A stretch of DNA of 64,000 bases, from positions 365,735 to 429,734 of the forward strand of contig VWZW01004383.1 of the NCBI GenBank assembly GCA_013397115.1. The letters are read 5' to 3'. Positions 14,101-24,814 of the stretch are shown here, piece by piece; positions within the stretch are counted from its first letter, which is position 1, and each line of letters begins with the position of its first letter. The position numbers and the translations under genes are program-made. The notes under the pieces were generated by a model that was not told the DNA's origin, searched no databases, and was given only the letters and a program-made list of their open reading frames with translations. This stretch comes from Edolisoma coerulescens (Eukaryota; Chordata; Aves; Passeriformes; Campephagidae).

Positions 14101-16850
14101 TTAATTTTTAGTTATTTTCACCACTTGTTTGAAGAAAGCTTAAAGCTTCCTATCCTGAAAAAGTGCCCCTTGAGTAAGCAAGACAAATTATACCCAGACT
14201 TTGGATTAGTCTGTGCATGTCCTTCAGTGTGCATTGTCTTGCATCCCTGAATTATCAACTTCATGTATCTGGGCTTCAGCTGGTTGCCTAAAGAGTACGG
14301 AAAAGCTCATCTGCAAGGAAGAGCTCATCTGCTCCCACTCTGATGATGCACAGCTGGCCAAGAGGATTACTTTTTGGGTCTCTGAAGAGCCAAAGAATCT
14401 AGCTTATAGCTGGAGACAGGACACAGGAAAGGACAAATTGGTGTACTGAGGAGATACAGACACTTTCTGGGTTGGCTGAGTGTCTTATTCCAATGTGCAG
14501 GCTCACACTAACCACAAGGCATGGGACTTGGAAATAGTTTTTTTACCAGGCTCAGTAGGAGAGCCTCCAGGAGCTGCTTGCCTTCCTGTTCAGCTGAGGG
14601 TATGATTCACCTTCCAGATCATGTGAGTGTGTTGCAACTAGGCAATGCTCTGTCCTTACAAGAGGCTCATTTCAGGTAGCATTTTGATTTTTCTTGTTCC
14701 ATGCTGTAAGCATACTTCTCACTAATTACTCTCCATAAGATACAGTAGTTAAAGCCTTTGGGCTTACAGTAAAGATGCAACACAAAACAATATGTGGCTT
14801 GACCTTCTAAGTGTCACAGGGGATTCAGATAGGCCATATTAACCCCAACCCTGTTGTGCAGAAACAATTTTGCTTATGGGGATTTCAGAAATTCATATGT
14901 TTTTTGCTCATAAGTAACCATTGTGAACATATTATGATCTGACCTCCTGTGTAGTACAAGTTCAGCCTCACTCTGTAATTTCTGCATTAGGTACAAAACC
15001 TGTGGTTAACCAGCATCTTGTGGTGGGATTATGTATTGAGTTTTGTATTGATTAGGTTATGACTTGAGACAAATTAATTTTTTAGCTTGGATTTTCAGTA
15101 GTTTAGGCTTGCGCCTCCTTTTAGAGTTTTGCAGGGATCCTCCCAGCAACTTGTCTTTACCATGTAGTTCTTCAGCGCCTTCCTGCAAGAACAATAAAAA
15201 ACCTCTAGAACACATCTTCCACAGAACTGTAGAAAAGATACTTAGAAGAAGTTCTGGAACTAAATATTGTTTTCCTTCAGACTTATATCCTTGATAAACT
15301 CTATGTGTAAGTCTTGTGATGACCTGAACTATCCTCATGTCCTTTAAGCCTTGTGTCCCCAGAGGAGCACAGTAGGTGCTAGACGCATCTGACAGAGCTG
15401 TATCTGTACTTACTGGTAAGCCATTTTCAGCCAAACAGAATATTTAACAGCTGCAGTCTTTGGGTTTTTTTTTTTTAATGTCATCAGGGCAATAATTTGG
15501 GCACCTGTCCTTCAGCAGTTGCCATTTTTCACAACACTGTTAAGAACTTTATTTTCCCTGGGATTTCTACAGTTTTGTCAAGATTGACAGATTCAGAAGT
15601 TACTGTGTGTGGTGGGGACAAGGCGGACAAACATGATTAGAAAGACAGCACAGACACATAAACTTGTTTCCTTAGGAAATGGAGCTACAGATTATTACCT
15701 AGGGAATTTATGATTCTTTAAAATTGCTACCTCTGGGTATTCTTACTAGTCATCTTCCTTCCTGTCTTTCTTTGAATCTTCTCTTAAGGTCTTTGGGGGT
15801 TTCAGGAAGGAGTGGGACCATGTGAATCTATACAAAAAATTAGGCCAAATTTTCAGCATTGCGAGGCGATACACGTGGGAAGAAGTAGACACCACCGTAC
15901 TGCAACTTTTTTTAAAGCTTTTTGGTGCCAAGAATCCTCTCACAAAATTGTGTTACTCAGATAGCACAATTATGTGGGATTACTCTCAAATATGCAAGAA
16001 AAGTGACTGATAAATGATTTCCTTTACTCCAGCAGTCATGCAATATTAATTAGGTACAGTTAGTATTGTGACTCCTTGAAAATGTAAATAGTTATATAAA
16101 TGTTGAGTGATAATGACACTGATTATATCCAGGATGTTGGTTGATAGGAAATATATAAAATGTTTTATAAGGCATTTCTTTACATGTTAGCCTCAGGTGA
16201 GAAACTACTTTTATAAATGTACTTGGCAAAGGGTTTTCAGAATTGTGTAGGGGATGCTTTGGATTGGTTTAGTTTTAAGGGGATGCTAAAAGTTGGTTTA
16301 AAAGTACTCTCATTTTTAAACATCCATCATAGCTATCGCAGATAATACACGTTTACGCTCTGCCTGTCAAGTAATTCTTCTCACAATGCTTCTGGTCAAA
16401 TTCTTGACTTTTGTGAAGTTGGACTGTCCTCACAGCTCTCCCACAGAAGTCAGAATTGTCCAAAGAAGAAAATGTGGCTTGCAGATATTTCTAGTATTGA
16501 CGCTATTTACTGCCCTATCAATTTAACTGTTTAGTATTTACTGATTATTTATGTGTGTTTGTGTGGCACCTAGAACAAGGTTTACTTTTTTTTACCACTT
16601 GTAAAAGTTTGTTCATCCTCTCCACTCTCAGTTACTGATTCCTACTAATCCTGGCAAAGTTTTCCACCCTCTCAGTTGTGCTGGGTGCCAGATGAACACT
16701 TTTTGTGGCTGTGCTCTAAGTAGGGGAGGAAGTGGAAGCAGCAGTAAGGAAGGAGGAGCAAGATTTTGAATATTATTTCCTTAATTGCTTTTTTTCCAAT
16801 CTATTATGAGTTGTTCTTAAAAGGTTGATCACCTGCTCTAATGTAATGCA

Positions 16851-16867
16851 AAAAAAAAAAAAAAAAA
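16851..16867. repeat. Poly(A) run
   Basis: A homopolymer of about 17 A. No retroposed gene or SINE body precedes it on either strand, so it is listed as a simple run. Confidence 0.85.
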
Positions 16868-17562
16868 TTCCCAGCAATTAGATTCCCAAAAAGTCTCCCA
16901 AGCTCCTAAACTTTCAGATATATGGTAAGAAAAATAAAAACATGCGAATTTCCCAGTTAAGATGGAGCAGGTCATTAATTCTTGAGATTACTTTAAAGCC
17001 TGTGTGCACTACTCGTACTAGCAAGTACTTTTTAATGAGATTTTTTGTCTTGTGTACATTTCTGCTTTGAGTTTCATCAAGGGGAAGAAGCCTGGTGTAA
17101 AGTGGTGTAGCCAAGCTGTGCTGTGCTGTGTGCTTGGGCGCACCATCTTCTCAGCTGGGAATAACAGATTGACAGAAGTCATGGCTGCGACAAACGGGAA
17201 GAAATCATACAAGCAAAATGCAGTTTCCCAGGTCTACTCCTCATATCATATCCCTGCATACATAATTTCCAACACCCATATATTCTTCATAGTAGCCATG
17301 AAGCCCCTCTCATAGACTTATTTTGTCTTGCTTTCCTTTTCATTGCCTTAAAAGTCACTGCTTCTTTCCTGCTGATCTCCTTCAGGCTGGTTTCATAACC
17401 AGCTGATTGCATGCTCCAAACACTTGACCTGTAGCATATAAGGGATCTGCGTGCAAATGTATTGGCTCTGGGCCATCATTCTTAACTGTTGATGATATTT
17501 CATTGGAATTGCAAAACTGTTGTGTAGCAACACCGTGTTATTGAAAGAGGCATACATATTTG

Positions 17563-17567
17563 GTTTG
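17563..17567. repeat. Left 5-bp target-site duplication (GTTTG) of the outer LTR
   Basis: GTTTG immediately precedes the TGTGG start of the outer LTR and is repeated exactly at 18992-18996. Confidence 0.8.
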
Positions 17568-17943
17568 TGTGGTGGGTTGACCCTGGCTGCACACCAGCTG
17601 CCCACCAAAGCTTCTCTAGCATTCACCTACTCTGCTGGTCAGGGGAAGGGGTTGAGACAAGGACACAGAAAAATCAGTGTCATGAGCAAAATAAACTCAG
17701 CTTGGGGAATAATTCAGCTATTTTATTTCCAATCAAGTCACAGTAGGATAATGAGAAATAAAACTATATCTTAAGAACACCTTCTCCCTACCCTTCCCTT
17801 CTTCCTGGCCTTAACTTTACTCCTGATTCTCTACCCTCTCTCCCACAGTGGTGCAGGGGGTGGTGAATGGGGGGTTGTGAACAGTTTATCACAAATTTCT
17901 GCTGCTCCTTCCTCCTTAGGGGGAGGACTCCTCACACTCTTCC

Positions 17944-18190
17944 CTGCTCGAGTTTGGGGTTCTTCTCACGGGATACAGTCCTCTACAAACTTCTCCAACA
18001 TGAGTCCTTCCCATAGGCTGTAGTTCTTCATGAACTGCTCCAGGGTGGGTCCCTTCCACGGTCTACAGTCCTTCAGTCTGCAACAGTATGGACGTCCGCA
18101 GGGTCACAGGTCCTGCCAGCAAACCTGCTCCAGTGTGGGCTCTTCTCCCCACTAGTCCACAGGTCCCACTGGGAGCCTGCTCCGGTGTGG
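17944..18190. repeat. Degenerate ~45-bp internal tandem repeats of the outer LTR
   Basis: Related units starting CTGCTCCAG-GTGGG begin near 17944, 17990, 18035, 18125 and 18177. The spacing is 46, 45, 90 (two units) and 52 bases. Most units continue with a CCACGG/ACAGTCCTTC-like half. Further diverged units follow the inner LTR (about 18570 and 18615). Confidence 0.65.
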
Positions 18191-18195
18191 GTTTC
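18190..18195. repeat. Left target-site duplication (GGTTTC) of the nested LTR
   Basis: GGTTTC lies directly before TGTAGG and is repeated at 18543-18548. A G on the outer side (18189 and 18542) could extend the match to 7 bp. Confidence 0.75.
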
Positions 18196-18542
18196 TGTAG
18201 GAAATAAGAAATCCTGTTCAGTTCTGTTCACACTTGCTCAACAGAAAGCACTCTGAGAAAGGTTAGACTAACAGCGAGGTAAAAAACAGGTCATATGACC
18301 AGAGATTGCGCTGTATGGCTGCCGTGTGCTCGCCTCGTGTGTGAGGCAGTGACTGGTTGGGGAGACGCGCGGTCACCACATGATCAGAGAGCTGATTGTG
18401 TCAGCGACACCGCAGTGGCAGGCAGCCAATGTGTGCTTGTTTTGCTTAAGTTTAGAGCATAAAAAGGCTCGGTTCGTTACAATAAATAATCTTCTTCTGA
18501 GCAAGCAAGGAGGTCTGTGTGTCTTTGTTCCCCATTGCTACG
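18196..18542 (+). mobile_element. Solo LTR (ERVK/alpharetrovirus-like) nested in the outer LTR
   Basis: This element of about 347 bp starts TGTAGGAAATAAG and ends TTGCTACG. The sequence GGTTTC flanks it on both sides (18190-18195 and 18543-18548), a 6-bp duplication typical of class II (alpha/beta-retrovirus-like) integration. If the terminal G belongs to the duplication, it is 7 bp. Signals are on the + strand: CCAAT (18426-18430), a TATA-like ATAAAAAG (18459-18466), and AATAAA (18481-18486) only about 15 bases further on. A poly(A) signal at the U3/R border is also the arrangement in avian alpharetroviral LTRs. GT-rich sequence follows at about 18512-18530. It is sense-oriented relative to SUGCT and opposite to its host LTR. 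It carries unusually many CpGs. No internal viral sequence is present. Confidence 0.82.
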
Positions 18543-18548
18543 GGTTTC
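18543..18548. repeat. Right target-site duplication (GGTTTC) of the nested LTR
   Basis: GGTTTC lies directly after the inner LTR. Beyond it the outer LTR resumes with sequence that continues naturally from its left part. Confidence 0.75.
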
Positions 18549-18922
18549 CAAACAGCCTCCTTCAGGCATCCACATGTTCTGGCTTAGGGTCCTCCAGAGG
18601 CTGCAGTTTGGTCTTTGCTCCACTGTGGACCCCCATTGGCTGCAGGGGCACAGTTGCCTCACCATGGTCTTCACTATGGGCTGCAGGGGAATCTCTGCTT
18701 TGACACCTGGAGCATCTCTTCCCCCTCCTTCCTCAGTGACCTTGGCATCTGCAGAGCTATTTCTCTCACACATTATCACTTCTATCTTCTGGTTACTGTT
18801 CTGCAGGCTTTTTCCCTTTCTTAAATATGTAGCCCCAGAGCTGCTACCACTGCCCTTGATTGGCTTGTTCAGTAGTGAGTCTGTCTTGGAGCCGGCCGGC
18901 GCTGGCTTCATTGGACATAGGG

Positions 18923-18950
18923 AAAATTTCTGGCAGCTGCCAGAAATTTT
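18923..18950. repeat. 28-bp perfect palindrome in the outer LTR
   Basis: Bases 18923-18936 are the exact reverse complement of 18937-18950, centred on GCAGCTGC. It sits about 40 bases inside the LTR end, upstream of the minus-strand TATA box and thus in its presumed U3. Confidence 0.9.
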
Positions 18951-18991
18951 TGGCCCCTGTAGCCAAAACCTTGCAATGCAAACCAAGTACA

Positions 18992-18996
18992 GTTTG
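18992..18996. repeat. Right 5-bp target-site duplication (GTTTG) of the outer LTR
   Basis: GTTTG immediately follows the GTACA end of the outer LTR and matches 17563-17567 exactly. Confidence 0.8.
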
Positions 18997-21900
18997 TTTT
19001 CCTGTGATTCCTACATCTGTATAAAGTACACTGTAAGGTAGGGCAGAAATAACTAGCAAGTGGTGCTGGGTTTCTCATTGCTCTTTTTTTGCAAAGGTAG
19101 ATGATATGTTTCAAGCAGAACGTATACACATCCATTAGCTCAAATTTTCCCTTCCTTTCTCTTGTCCCACTTGAATAATAACAAATAATCATTACTTTTC
19201 TCCTGAGCTTGGCTGTCCCCAGGCCTGATTCCATCTACAAAGTTTGAGAGTTAGATTGCTTCAATATGCTCTAACCTGTGCTGCAGAAAATGTGTTATCT
19301 GGTGGCTGCTGCACAATGCTGCAGGACTGCTATTTGTCAGGACAAAGCAAAGATTATTACCTTCATCCACTTTTATATACTATTCTTTGCACATTTAATA
19401 TCGTTCAAATTCAACTTTAATTTCTGCTACTTGTAGAGTGAAACTGACTTTGCTTCTGCAGCCACAAATCTCAGCAATGCCCAGAGACACATTCCAAAGA
19501 CTGCTGTGTGTTTCACCTGTTTAGGGTGGATGTTCAAAGGCATCTCATTCTTGAAGGATCCTTCCTCTGGACCAGTTTCAGTGGTTTTATCTCATTTTTC
19601 TCTTTTGCTTTATGTGTTTGGCATGTCTTAAACTAATGGCTCAGTATGATGCTTAGCAGTGCCGTGGTAGATAGGCCCCAAAGAAAAAGAATTTGTTATG
19701 ATGAGGCTCAGTTCAAGTATTCAAGATGTCTTGGTACAATTGTCATTGTGGTTGCAACTGCTAAAAATTTTGATTTATTGTTGCACTATTAACTCTTGTA
19801 GGTTACGTGGTGTGCACAGCATGTATTTTAGCAGTGTGTCAAAATCAAAATGATGACAATAATAACAAAAGATTAGCCTAGAATTTAAATGTGGTGAAAC
19901 AGCTCTTAATTTTACTGGCAGTGATAATCATAGCAAAGGGAAAAAGAGACTCCTTTTAATTTAACAGGACAAAGGTAAATTACAGCTACCACTCATTCTT
20001 TCATTGCTTTTTTCAGGTGACAATATGTGCTCCCTTTAACTTCATGCCTTAATGGAGTATAGTGTCCTGCTGACAGCCAGGATGCACAGGTGACCACCAC
20101 CTTATACCCTCTCACCAGTCTCCCTGCTTCTACCCCAGCAAAGGCCTGTTTTCATCTGCAAGACTCCCTGTAACTCACCCACATGCAAATGCTTTTGACC
20201 TTAATTAAAGCAGTTCACCTCTCTCTGCCTCTGGGGATGGTTTCCTCATAAGGCAGTTGTGTTTAATTAGCATTTGCATAGCATTCTGCTGGTTGCTTTC
20301 CTGGAGCGTTGTTCAGTAGGAGCGTGGGATTGCTGAAGCCTGACTGGCAAGCTTTGCACCCTCCTAATTGACACAGAAGCCAAGTAAAAGTTACACAAGG
20401 AAAGAGCAGAGAATCGTTAATGATGGATCATTAGCAAGTAGCTCCTTTGAATGAATGTAGATAACTTTATAACTCTATCAAAGTGGAAAGTAGCGTGATG
20501 AATTATGCATCAAACAATAAAAGCTCAAGGAAGACACTGGTTTTATAATTGCTGTGCAATTTTCTAGCATGCTCTAGTTTGTAAGATTAATTTTCTTTGG
20601 GAAGCATGAAGCATTCTGTCTGTTGCACACAATGTCAATTTTGGTTTTCTCTCTTTAGAGGTTTTATTCTGCGTCTTTCAATATCACTGAAAAAACTCCC
20701 CGGGTTTGAGATCCAAAATTTTTATGCTAGCAAAAATTTGCACAACCATATGAAAAGTCTATAGCTACTAAACCAGTTTCTTTGAGGGTTTGCTATTTCT
20801 CAATGTAAAGAGTTCTCAGATACACACACCTGAAATAAGATTGCTTTGTATCTTTTTTTTAAAATAGAAATTGCATAATAGTTTTGTGTCTGTGTTGAAT
20901 TTCTAGACTAATAAATCTCTAAAGGGCATTTTTACTTTGAAATTATCATCACAAGCATTTCAGTTGGCACAGAGATCATTCCTGTGGCTTGCACTAGTGC
21001 CAGTTCTGCCCTCCTAGGGCTCCTAGTCACTCCTAAGAAAATGAATTAATACAAATATTGCCTAGTGATGTCACCTTTCCCTTTAAAATGTACTGATCTC
21101 TCACTTAAGGTTTCCTCTGAAAATTGAACTCTGTGTTTGAAGCGAGTAGAGTTAGAGAAGTAAGTTAATAGAAAACTTATCCCTGATGTGAACTGTTTCT
21201 TAGCTTTCATGTTATAGTGGGTAAAAGGGTCTGTGAGAGACCTAATCCACCAGCAAGCCCCAGGGATCAGCTCTGGGATCAACTATTCTGGAATAAATCT
21301 CCTTCCTAAAGACTGGATTGATACAATCTCCACAGCCTCCTTCCATGGCTTGTTTCAGCATTTTGCTACCCCTACCATTAAAAAAGTTCATTTTTTTTTT
21401 CCTACAGTTTCCTTTGTTGCAATTTAAGTCAAGTATTTCTCATAATGGACATGAAAAAGGATTTCTTTCCTCCTTCCAGGAAGTTTGCATGGATTTGGGG
21501 GGGTTAGGGTTTATTTTAGTGGTGGTGACGGTTATTTTTTGCATTTTTTGAAAACAGTTTTGAAGGTTTTTTTTCTCTTTAGGTCAACGATCCCACTTGG
21601 TTCAATCTGTCATGTTTCCTGTGAAAATTTCAGTTGCTGTCTTGTGGAAGCGCTCAGGTGTTCCAGATGGCTGTGCAGTGGAGGCCCCATACCAGACACT
21701 GCTCCAGCTGTGACTTGCCAGCTCTAACTAGAGCAAAAAGATTATTTCATGTGTCCTGCAGGCATCTCTCATTTGTACATCCTTGTATGATGCTTGCCTT
21801 TTTCGCAACAGCATGATGTTGTTGACTCATCTTCACTTCGTGATCTAGAATAACCCCTAACTATCCCTACTTTCCTGTTTGTCCCCTGCCCTGTATTTAT

Positions 21901-22302
21901 GTAATGAAATGTAGTTCCTTCCCCTTGACAGTATTGAATTTCACCCTCTTTTTTCAGACCATTTCTCCAATGTAGGCAGGTCATTGTAAAATGTGCTTGA
22001 CAGGAAGTTTTAGCTTTTGAAGTCCTCAGAAAGCTGAGCAGGTAAGATCTGAGTTCTATCAGCCATGCAGGTAAAAATAAACTTAGAAGTTCTTCATGCT
22101 GAACAGATTCCTCTGAAGCTCACTTGAAATGTTCTGTTTTAGAAGATCCCAAGAAGCAATTCTCTGATATGATGTCCCTCTCAGTATTGCACCTGTCTTT
22201 AGGTTTATCTAGACCTTGTTTCTTTACTCAGTTTATGGAAAATAGCAGAGAATTTTCTTTTTGAAAGTCAAATCTTGATTTGGCATCCTACTGGTTGAAG
22301 GG
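18997..22302. other. SUGCT: Intronic stretch between the LTRs
   Basis: No exon, RNA gene or further mobile element was recognised. It contains the candidate regulatory block at 20195-20620 and a G-rich patch near 21495-21540. Open frames here are short and unlike any known family. Confidence 0.6.
20195..20620. promoter_or_regulatory. Candidate conserved noncoding element rich in homeodomain/octamer motifs
   Basis: This intronic stretch has dense factor-like motifs: TTAATTAAAG (near 20201), GTTTAATTAG next to the octamer ATTTGCAT (20272-20279), CTAATTGACA (near 20364), GTTAATGATGGATCATTAGC (near 20417) and GAATTATGCATCAAACAATAAAAG-like sequence (near 20500). It lacks repeat signatures and simple-sequence slippage. 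Motif density suggests a developmental enhancer, but this is inference only; AT-rich DNA produces such motifs by chance. Confidence 0.3.
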
Positions 22303-22856
22303 TGTGCTGGTCTTGTCTGAGGTAGAGGCAATTTTTTTTACAGTAGCTGTGTTTCAGATTTGTGCTGAACACGGGGTTGATATTATAGATTTTTTTTTAT
22401 TGTTGAGCAGGGCTTTCACAAAGCCTTCCCCGCTTCTCATATTGCATCACTGGTAAGACTGGGGGCACATGGGAAATTGAGAGGAGACACAACCAGGACA
22501 GGTGACCCCAATTGACCAAAGGGACATTCCAGATTGTATGACATCAGGCTCAGTATATAAAGTGGGGTAAAGAGGGAGGAAGTGGGTAACTTTTGGAGTA
22601 TTGGCATTTGTCTTCCCAAGTCACTGTTACGCAGCCCTGCTCCAGTGGAGGTGGCTGAACACCTGCCTGCCTATAGGAAGTAGTGAATTCCTGTTGTTTG
22701 TGTGCAAGGCTTTTGCTTTCCCTATTAAACTATCTTTGTCTTAATCTGAGAGTTTTCTACCTTTACCTATTCTGATTGTCCCTTTGATCCCACTGCTGGG
22801 GGAGTGAGCAAGTGGCTGTGTGGGGTTTGGCTGCTGGCTGGAGTTAAACCATGAAA
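22303..22856 (+). mobile_element. Solo retroviral LTR in sense orientation to SUGCT
   Basis: The element begins TGTGCTGGTCTTG and ends near GAGTTAAACCATGAAA. It resembles a repeat very common in bird genomes that starts TGTCCTGG and ends TTAAACCACGACA; here the final CA appears mutated. Flanks GAAGG (22298-22302) and GAGGG (22857-22861) look like a 5-bp target-site duplication with one difference. + strand signals are a CRE-like TGACATCA (22539-22546), a TATA box TATATAA (22554-22560) and an ATTAAA poly(A) signal (22724-22729). Length is about 554 bp with no internal viral sequence. It is about 2 kb upstream of the SUGCT terminal exon. Confidence 0.85.
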
Positions 22857-23297
22857 GAGGGTCATCTCACCTGACTTGATGTTTGGGTGGTAAAGCTCCC
22901 CATCCCAGGCACTTGTCTACCCTTCCCTTTATGGAGGAACGCAGGTGATCACAATTTGTCTGACCAAGTTTACACATTTACCAGGGTCTTAGAAGACACT
23001 GTAAGTGTGTACTTTCATCTTCAGTGTCTCCAAAGAGTGTCTAAGGACCTAAACTTCTATATCTAGATTTTCGATATCTAAATTTAGATGGGATGTATCT
23101 CACCTTCAGTCCGTTTCCTGGTGGAAAGACAAGAGATCACATACACTGTTGGTTCTTAAGAGGTACGTGCTGGCTGTTACTCATCTGAGTATTTTCATCG
23201 TGATTTTTTTTTCCAATATTGAATGGAACTTGAAGTTAGATGATTTGGTCTGCAATTCCCCAATTCTAACTCCTTTCCTTTTTAAACTCAGAAACCA

Positions 23298-23360
23298 TAC
23301 ATAGAATCCTAGAATCACCTGGGTTGGAAAAGACCTTTAAGATCATCAAGTCCAACTGTT
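23298..23360 (-). mobile_element. CR1 LINE 3'-end fragment
   Basis: CATAGAATCCTAGAATCA followed by GGGTTGGAAAAGACC and AAGATCATCAAGTCCAAC is the reverse complement of a CR1 3' terminus with its terminal octamer repeats. Only about 60 bp is recognisable, so this is a strongly 5'-truncated insertion. Confidence 0.85.
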
Positions 23361-24790
23361 ACTTCTTCTAGGAGCATACTTGTCAGAAATGTACCAAATC
23401 AGCTTGAAGATAAATGTTTATCTAGGCACCTTTTTTCTTATTTTGTCCTTCTTGGAGGTGGATACTTTACCGTATTAAAAATTTGATTACAGTTCATGAA
23501 GACTGGCAAAAAATGAAAAAATGGCATGTTTTGGCATCCTGACTGACCTTTGTCAGCATCTCTCCTCAAATAAGTAGTACCTTCATGTAGTAAATTTACC
23601 AATTCATGCTATGGTTCACCTCCCTTGCTGGTCAATATTCTATTTCTTCAGAAATAAAACAAACACTGTCCTGGCTATTGAAATGCACTTTATATTTCTT
23701 TGCATTTCAAAGTAAAGCTGTAGTTTGATAGACAAACATATAATGAAATATAACCTTTTCTGTAAATTCTTTTTAATGATGTAGTAAAAGCCATTACTAG
23801 GAATAGAGGAATCATTTTGCCAATTGCATCAAAAGCTTTTCAGTTTTGTATTAAAGAAGAGTTTTCAATACAGTTAAGGAAACTATTGTCGTCTCTTTCT
23901 CCATGAGGCAGGTAATCTTTCTATGCATGTACTGAGTGCATACCTCACTTCTGATCCCAGAGTAAATTTGTGGCTCATTCTCCTTTCTGAGTCTGGTAGT
24001 AAGGGTGGAGCTACTTCTCTGCAGGGAACTACACTGAAATCTGTTCATTTCACTGCAGAGCATCACTAAAACATGAGATCTGACTACCTGCAACAGAAGA
24101 AGACAGAGAAGTCTTCATATCATTGCCAGATTTTCACCATTGAAATTATTTCTGCGAGAGCAAATAAATCATTGTTAATTTTCTTATGGCTTCTGCTACC
24201 TGTATTTTTAATAAAAAACGTAAACCAAGCTGGGGAATATGATGTCTGTGCATGCTGTCAGTTCTCTGTCACTGCAGGATAATGGAGCACACTGCAGAGG
24301 TACTTGAGCTGCTGCCAGCTGGAGATGGTGCTTCCCATTGTCCGTGCGCTGCTCTGACATCAGTAAAAGTGTGTTAACATGACATTTCTTTGTGTCCTTA
24401 TGCTTGTGCTGCCTCCTGTTGTAGAAATGTGGGGATTCCTGCACCACATCCTGAGTGGGCTGGGCATTGCTGTTCAGGTAGCAGAGAGTGGCAGACCTGT
24501 GACATAATATGACTCAAAGCACCCTGATATACATATCACTGGGAAAAATGGGAAGATTTGACTTTGGGTGAATATCCAGCAATTCTGCATTTGAGCGAAC
24601 TATTTAAAACTAACTTATTGGTATATTATTGCAAACTGGAATTTTTTTTAGTCTGTAATTTCAGAATATAACATTTCTATGATAAGGACTATGATTAGAA
24701 CTGGTGTGAAAATGAGGTACTTTCCTTTAAACTAACAGACACACTTCAATATAAATATGGGTAGTAACACTGGAAAATAATTTCCCTCCT

Positions 24791-24814
24791 ATTTGCTTTT
24801 TTTTTTTTTAACAG
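24791..24814 (+). promoter_or_regulatory. SUGCT: 3' splice acceptor of the SUGCT terminal exon
   Basis: A run of about 15 T with one upstream GC leads into AACAG, with the AG at 24813-24814. This is a textbook polypyrimidine tract plus acceptor. It sets the start of the terminal exon at 24815 and leaves the reading frame in phase 1. Confidence 0.9.

Larger units (their letters stand above)
17568..18991 (-). mobile_element. Solo retroviral LTR (ERVL-like), interrupted by a second LTR
   Basis: Read on the + strand, the element begins TGTGGTGGGTTGACCC and ends AACCAAGTACA, so it has TG...CA ends. It is flanked by a perfect 5-bp target-site duplication, GTTTG, at 17563-17567 and 18992-18996. Promoter signals lie on the minus strand: a TATTTAAG box (+ strand CTTAAATA, 18820-18827) and an AATAAA (+ strand TTTATT, 17722-17727). 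The LTR is therefore antisense to SUGCT. I recognise the start as a repeat abundant in avian genomes. A 5-bp duplication suits ERVL-type integration. Without the inner LTR it is about 1.07 kb. No internal retroviral sequence is attached, so it is a solo LTR. Minus-strand open frames inside it are not genes. Confidence 0.88.
1..24814 (+). other. SUGCT: 3' part of the last SUGCT intron
   Basis: All sequence before the terminal-exon acceptor is read as intron, because the exon starts in mid-codon and SUGCT is a very large gene with long introns in other vertebrates. I looked for the preceding exon (the segment encoding a PQVLHNG-like motif and a phase 1 donor) and did not find it, but short exons can be missed by eye. 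Open frames here are short and show no recognisable domain. The stretch 1-17567 holds mainly unique AT-rich sequence, pyrimidine-rich patches (1-600), simple repeats and possible ancient SINE relics. Listed separately are the LTRs, a CR1 fragment and a candidate regulatory block. Confidence 0.75.

Noticed and set aside
18477..18986. 169-codon minus-strand and 174-codon plus-strand open frames
   Set aside because: They lie within the outer LTR and the edge of the nested LTR. LTRs are noncoding, and the low stop frequency reflects GC-richer repeat sequence.
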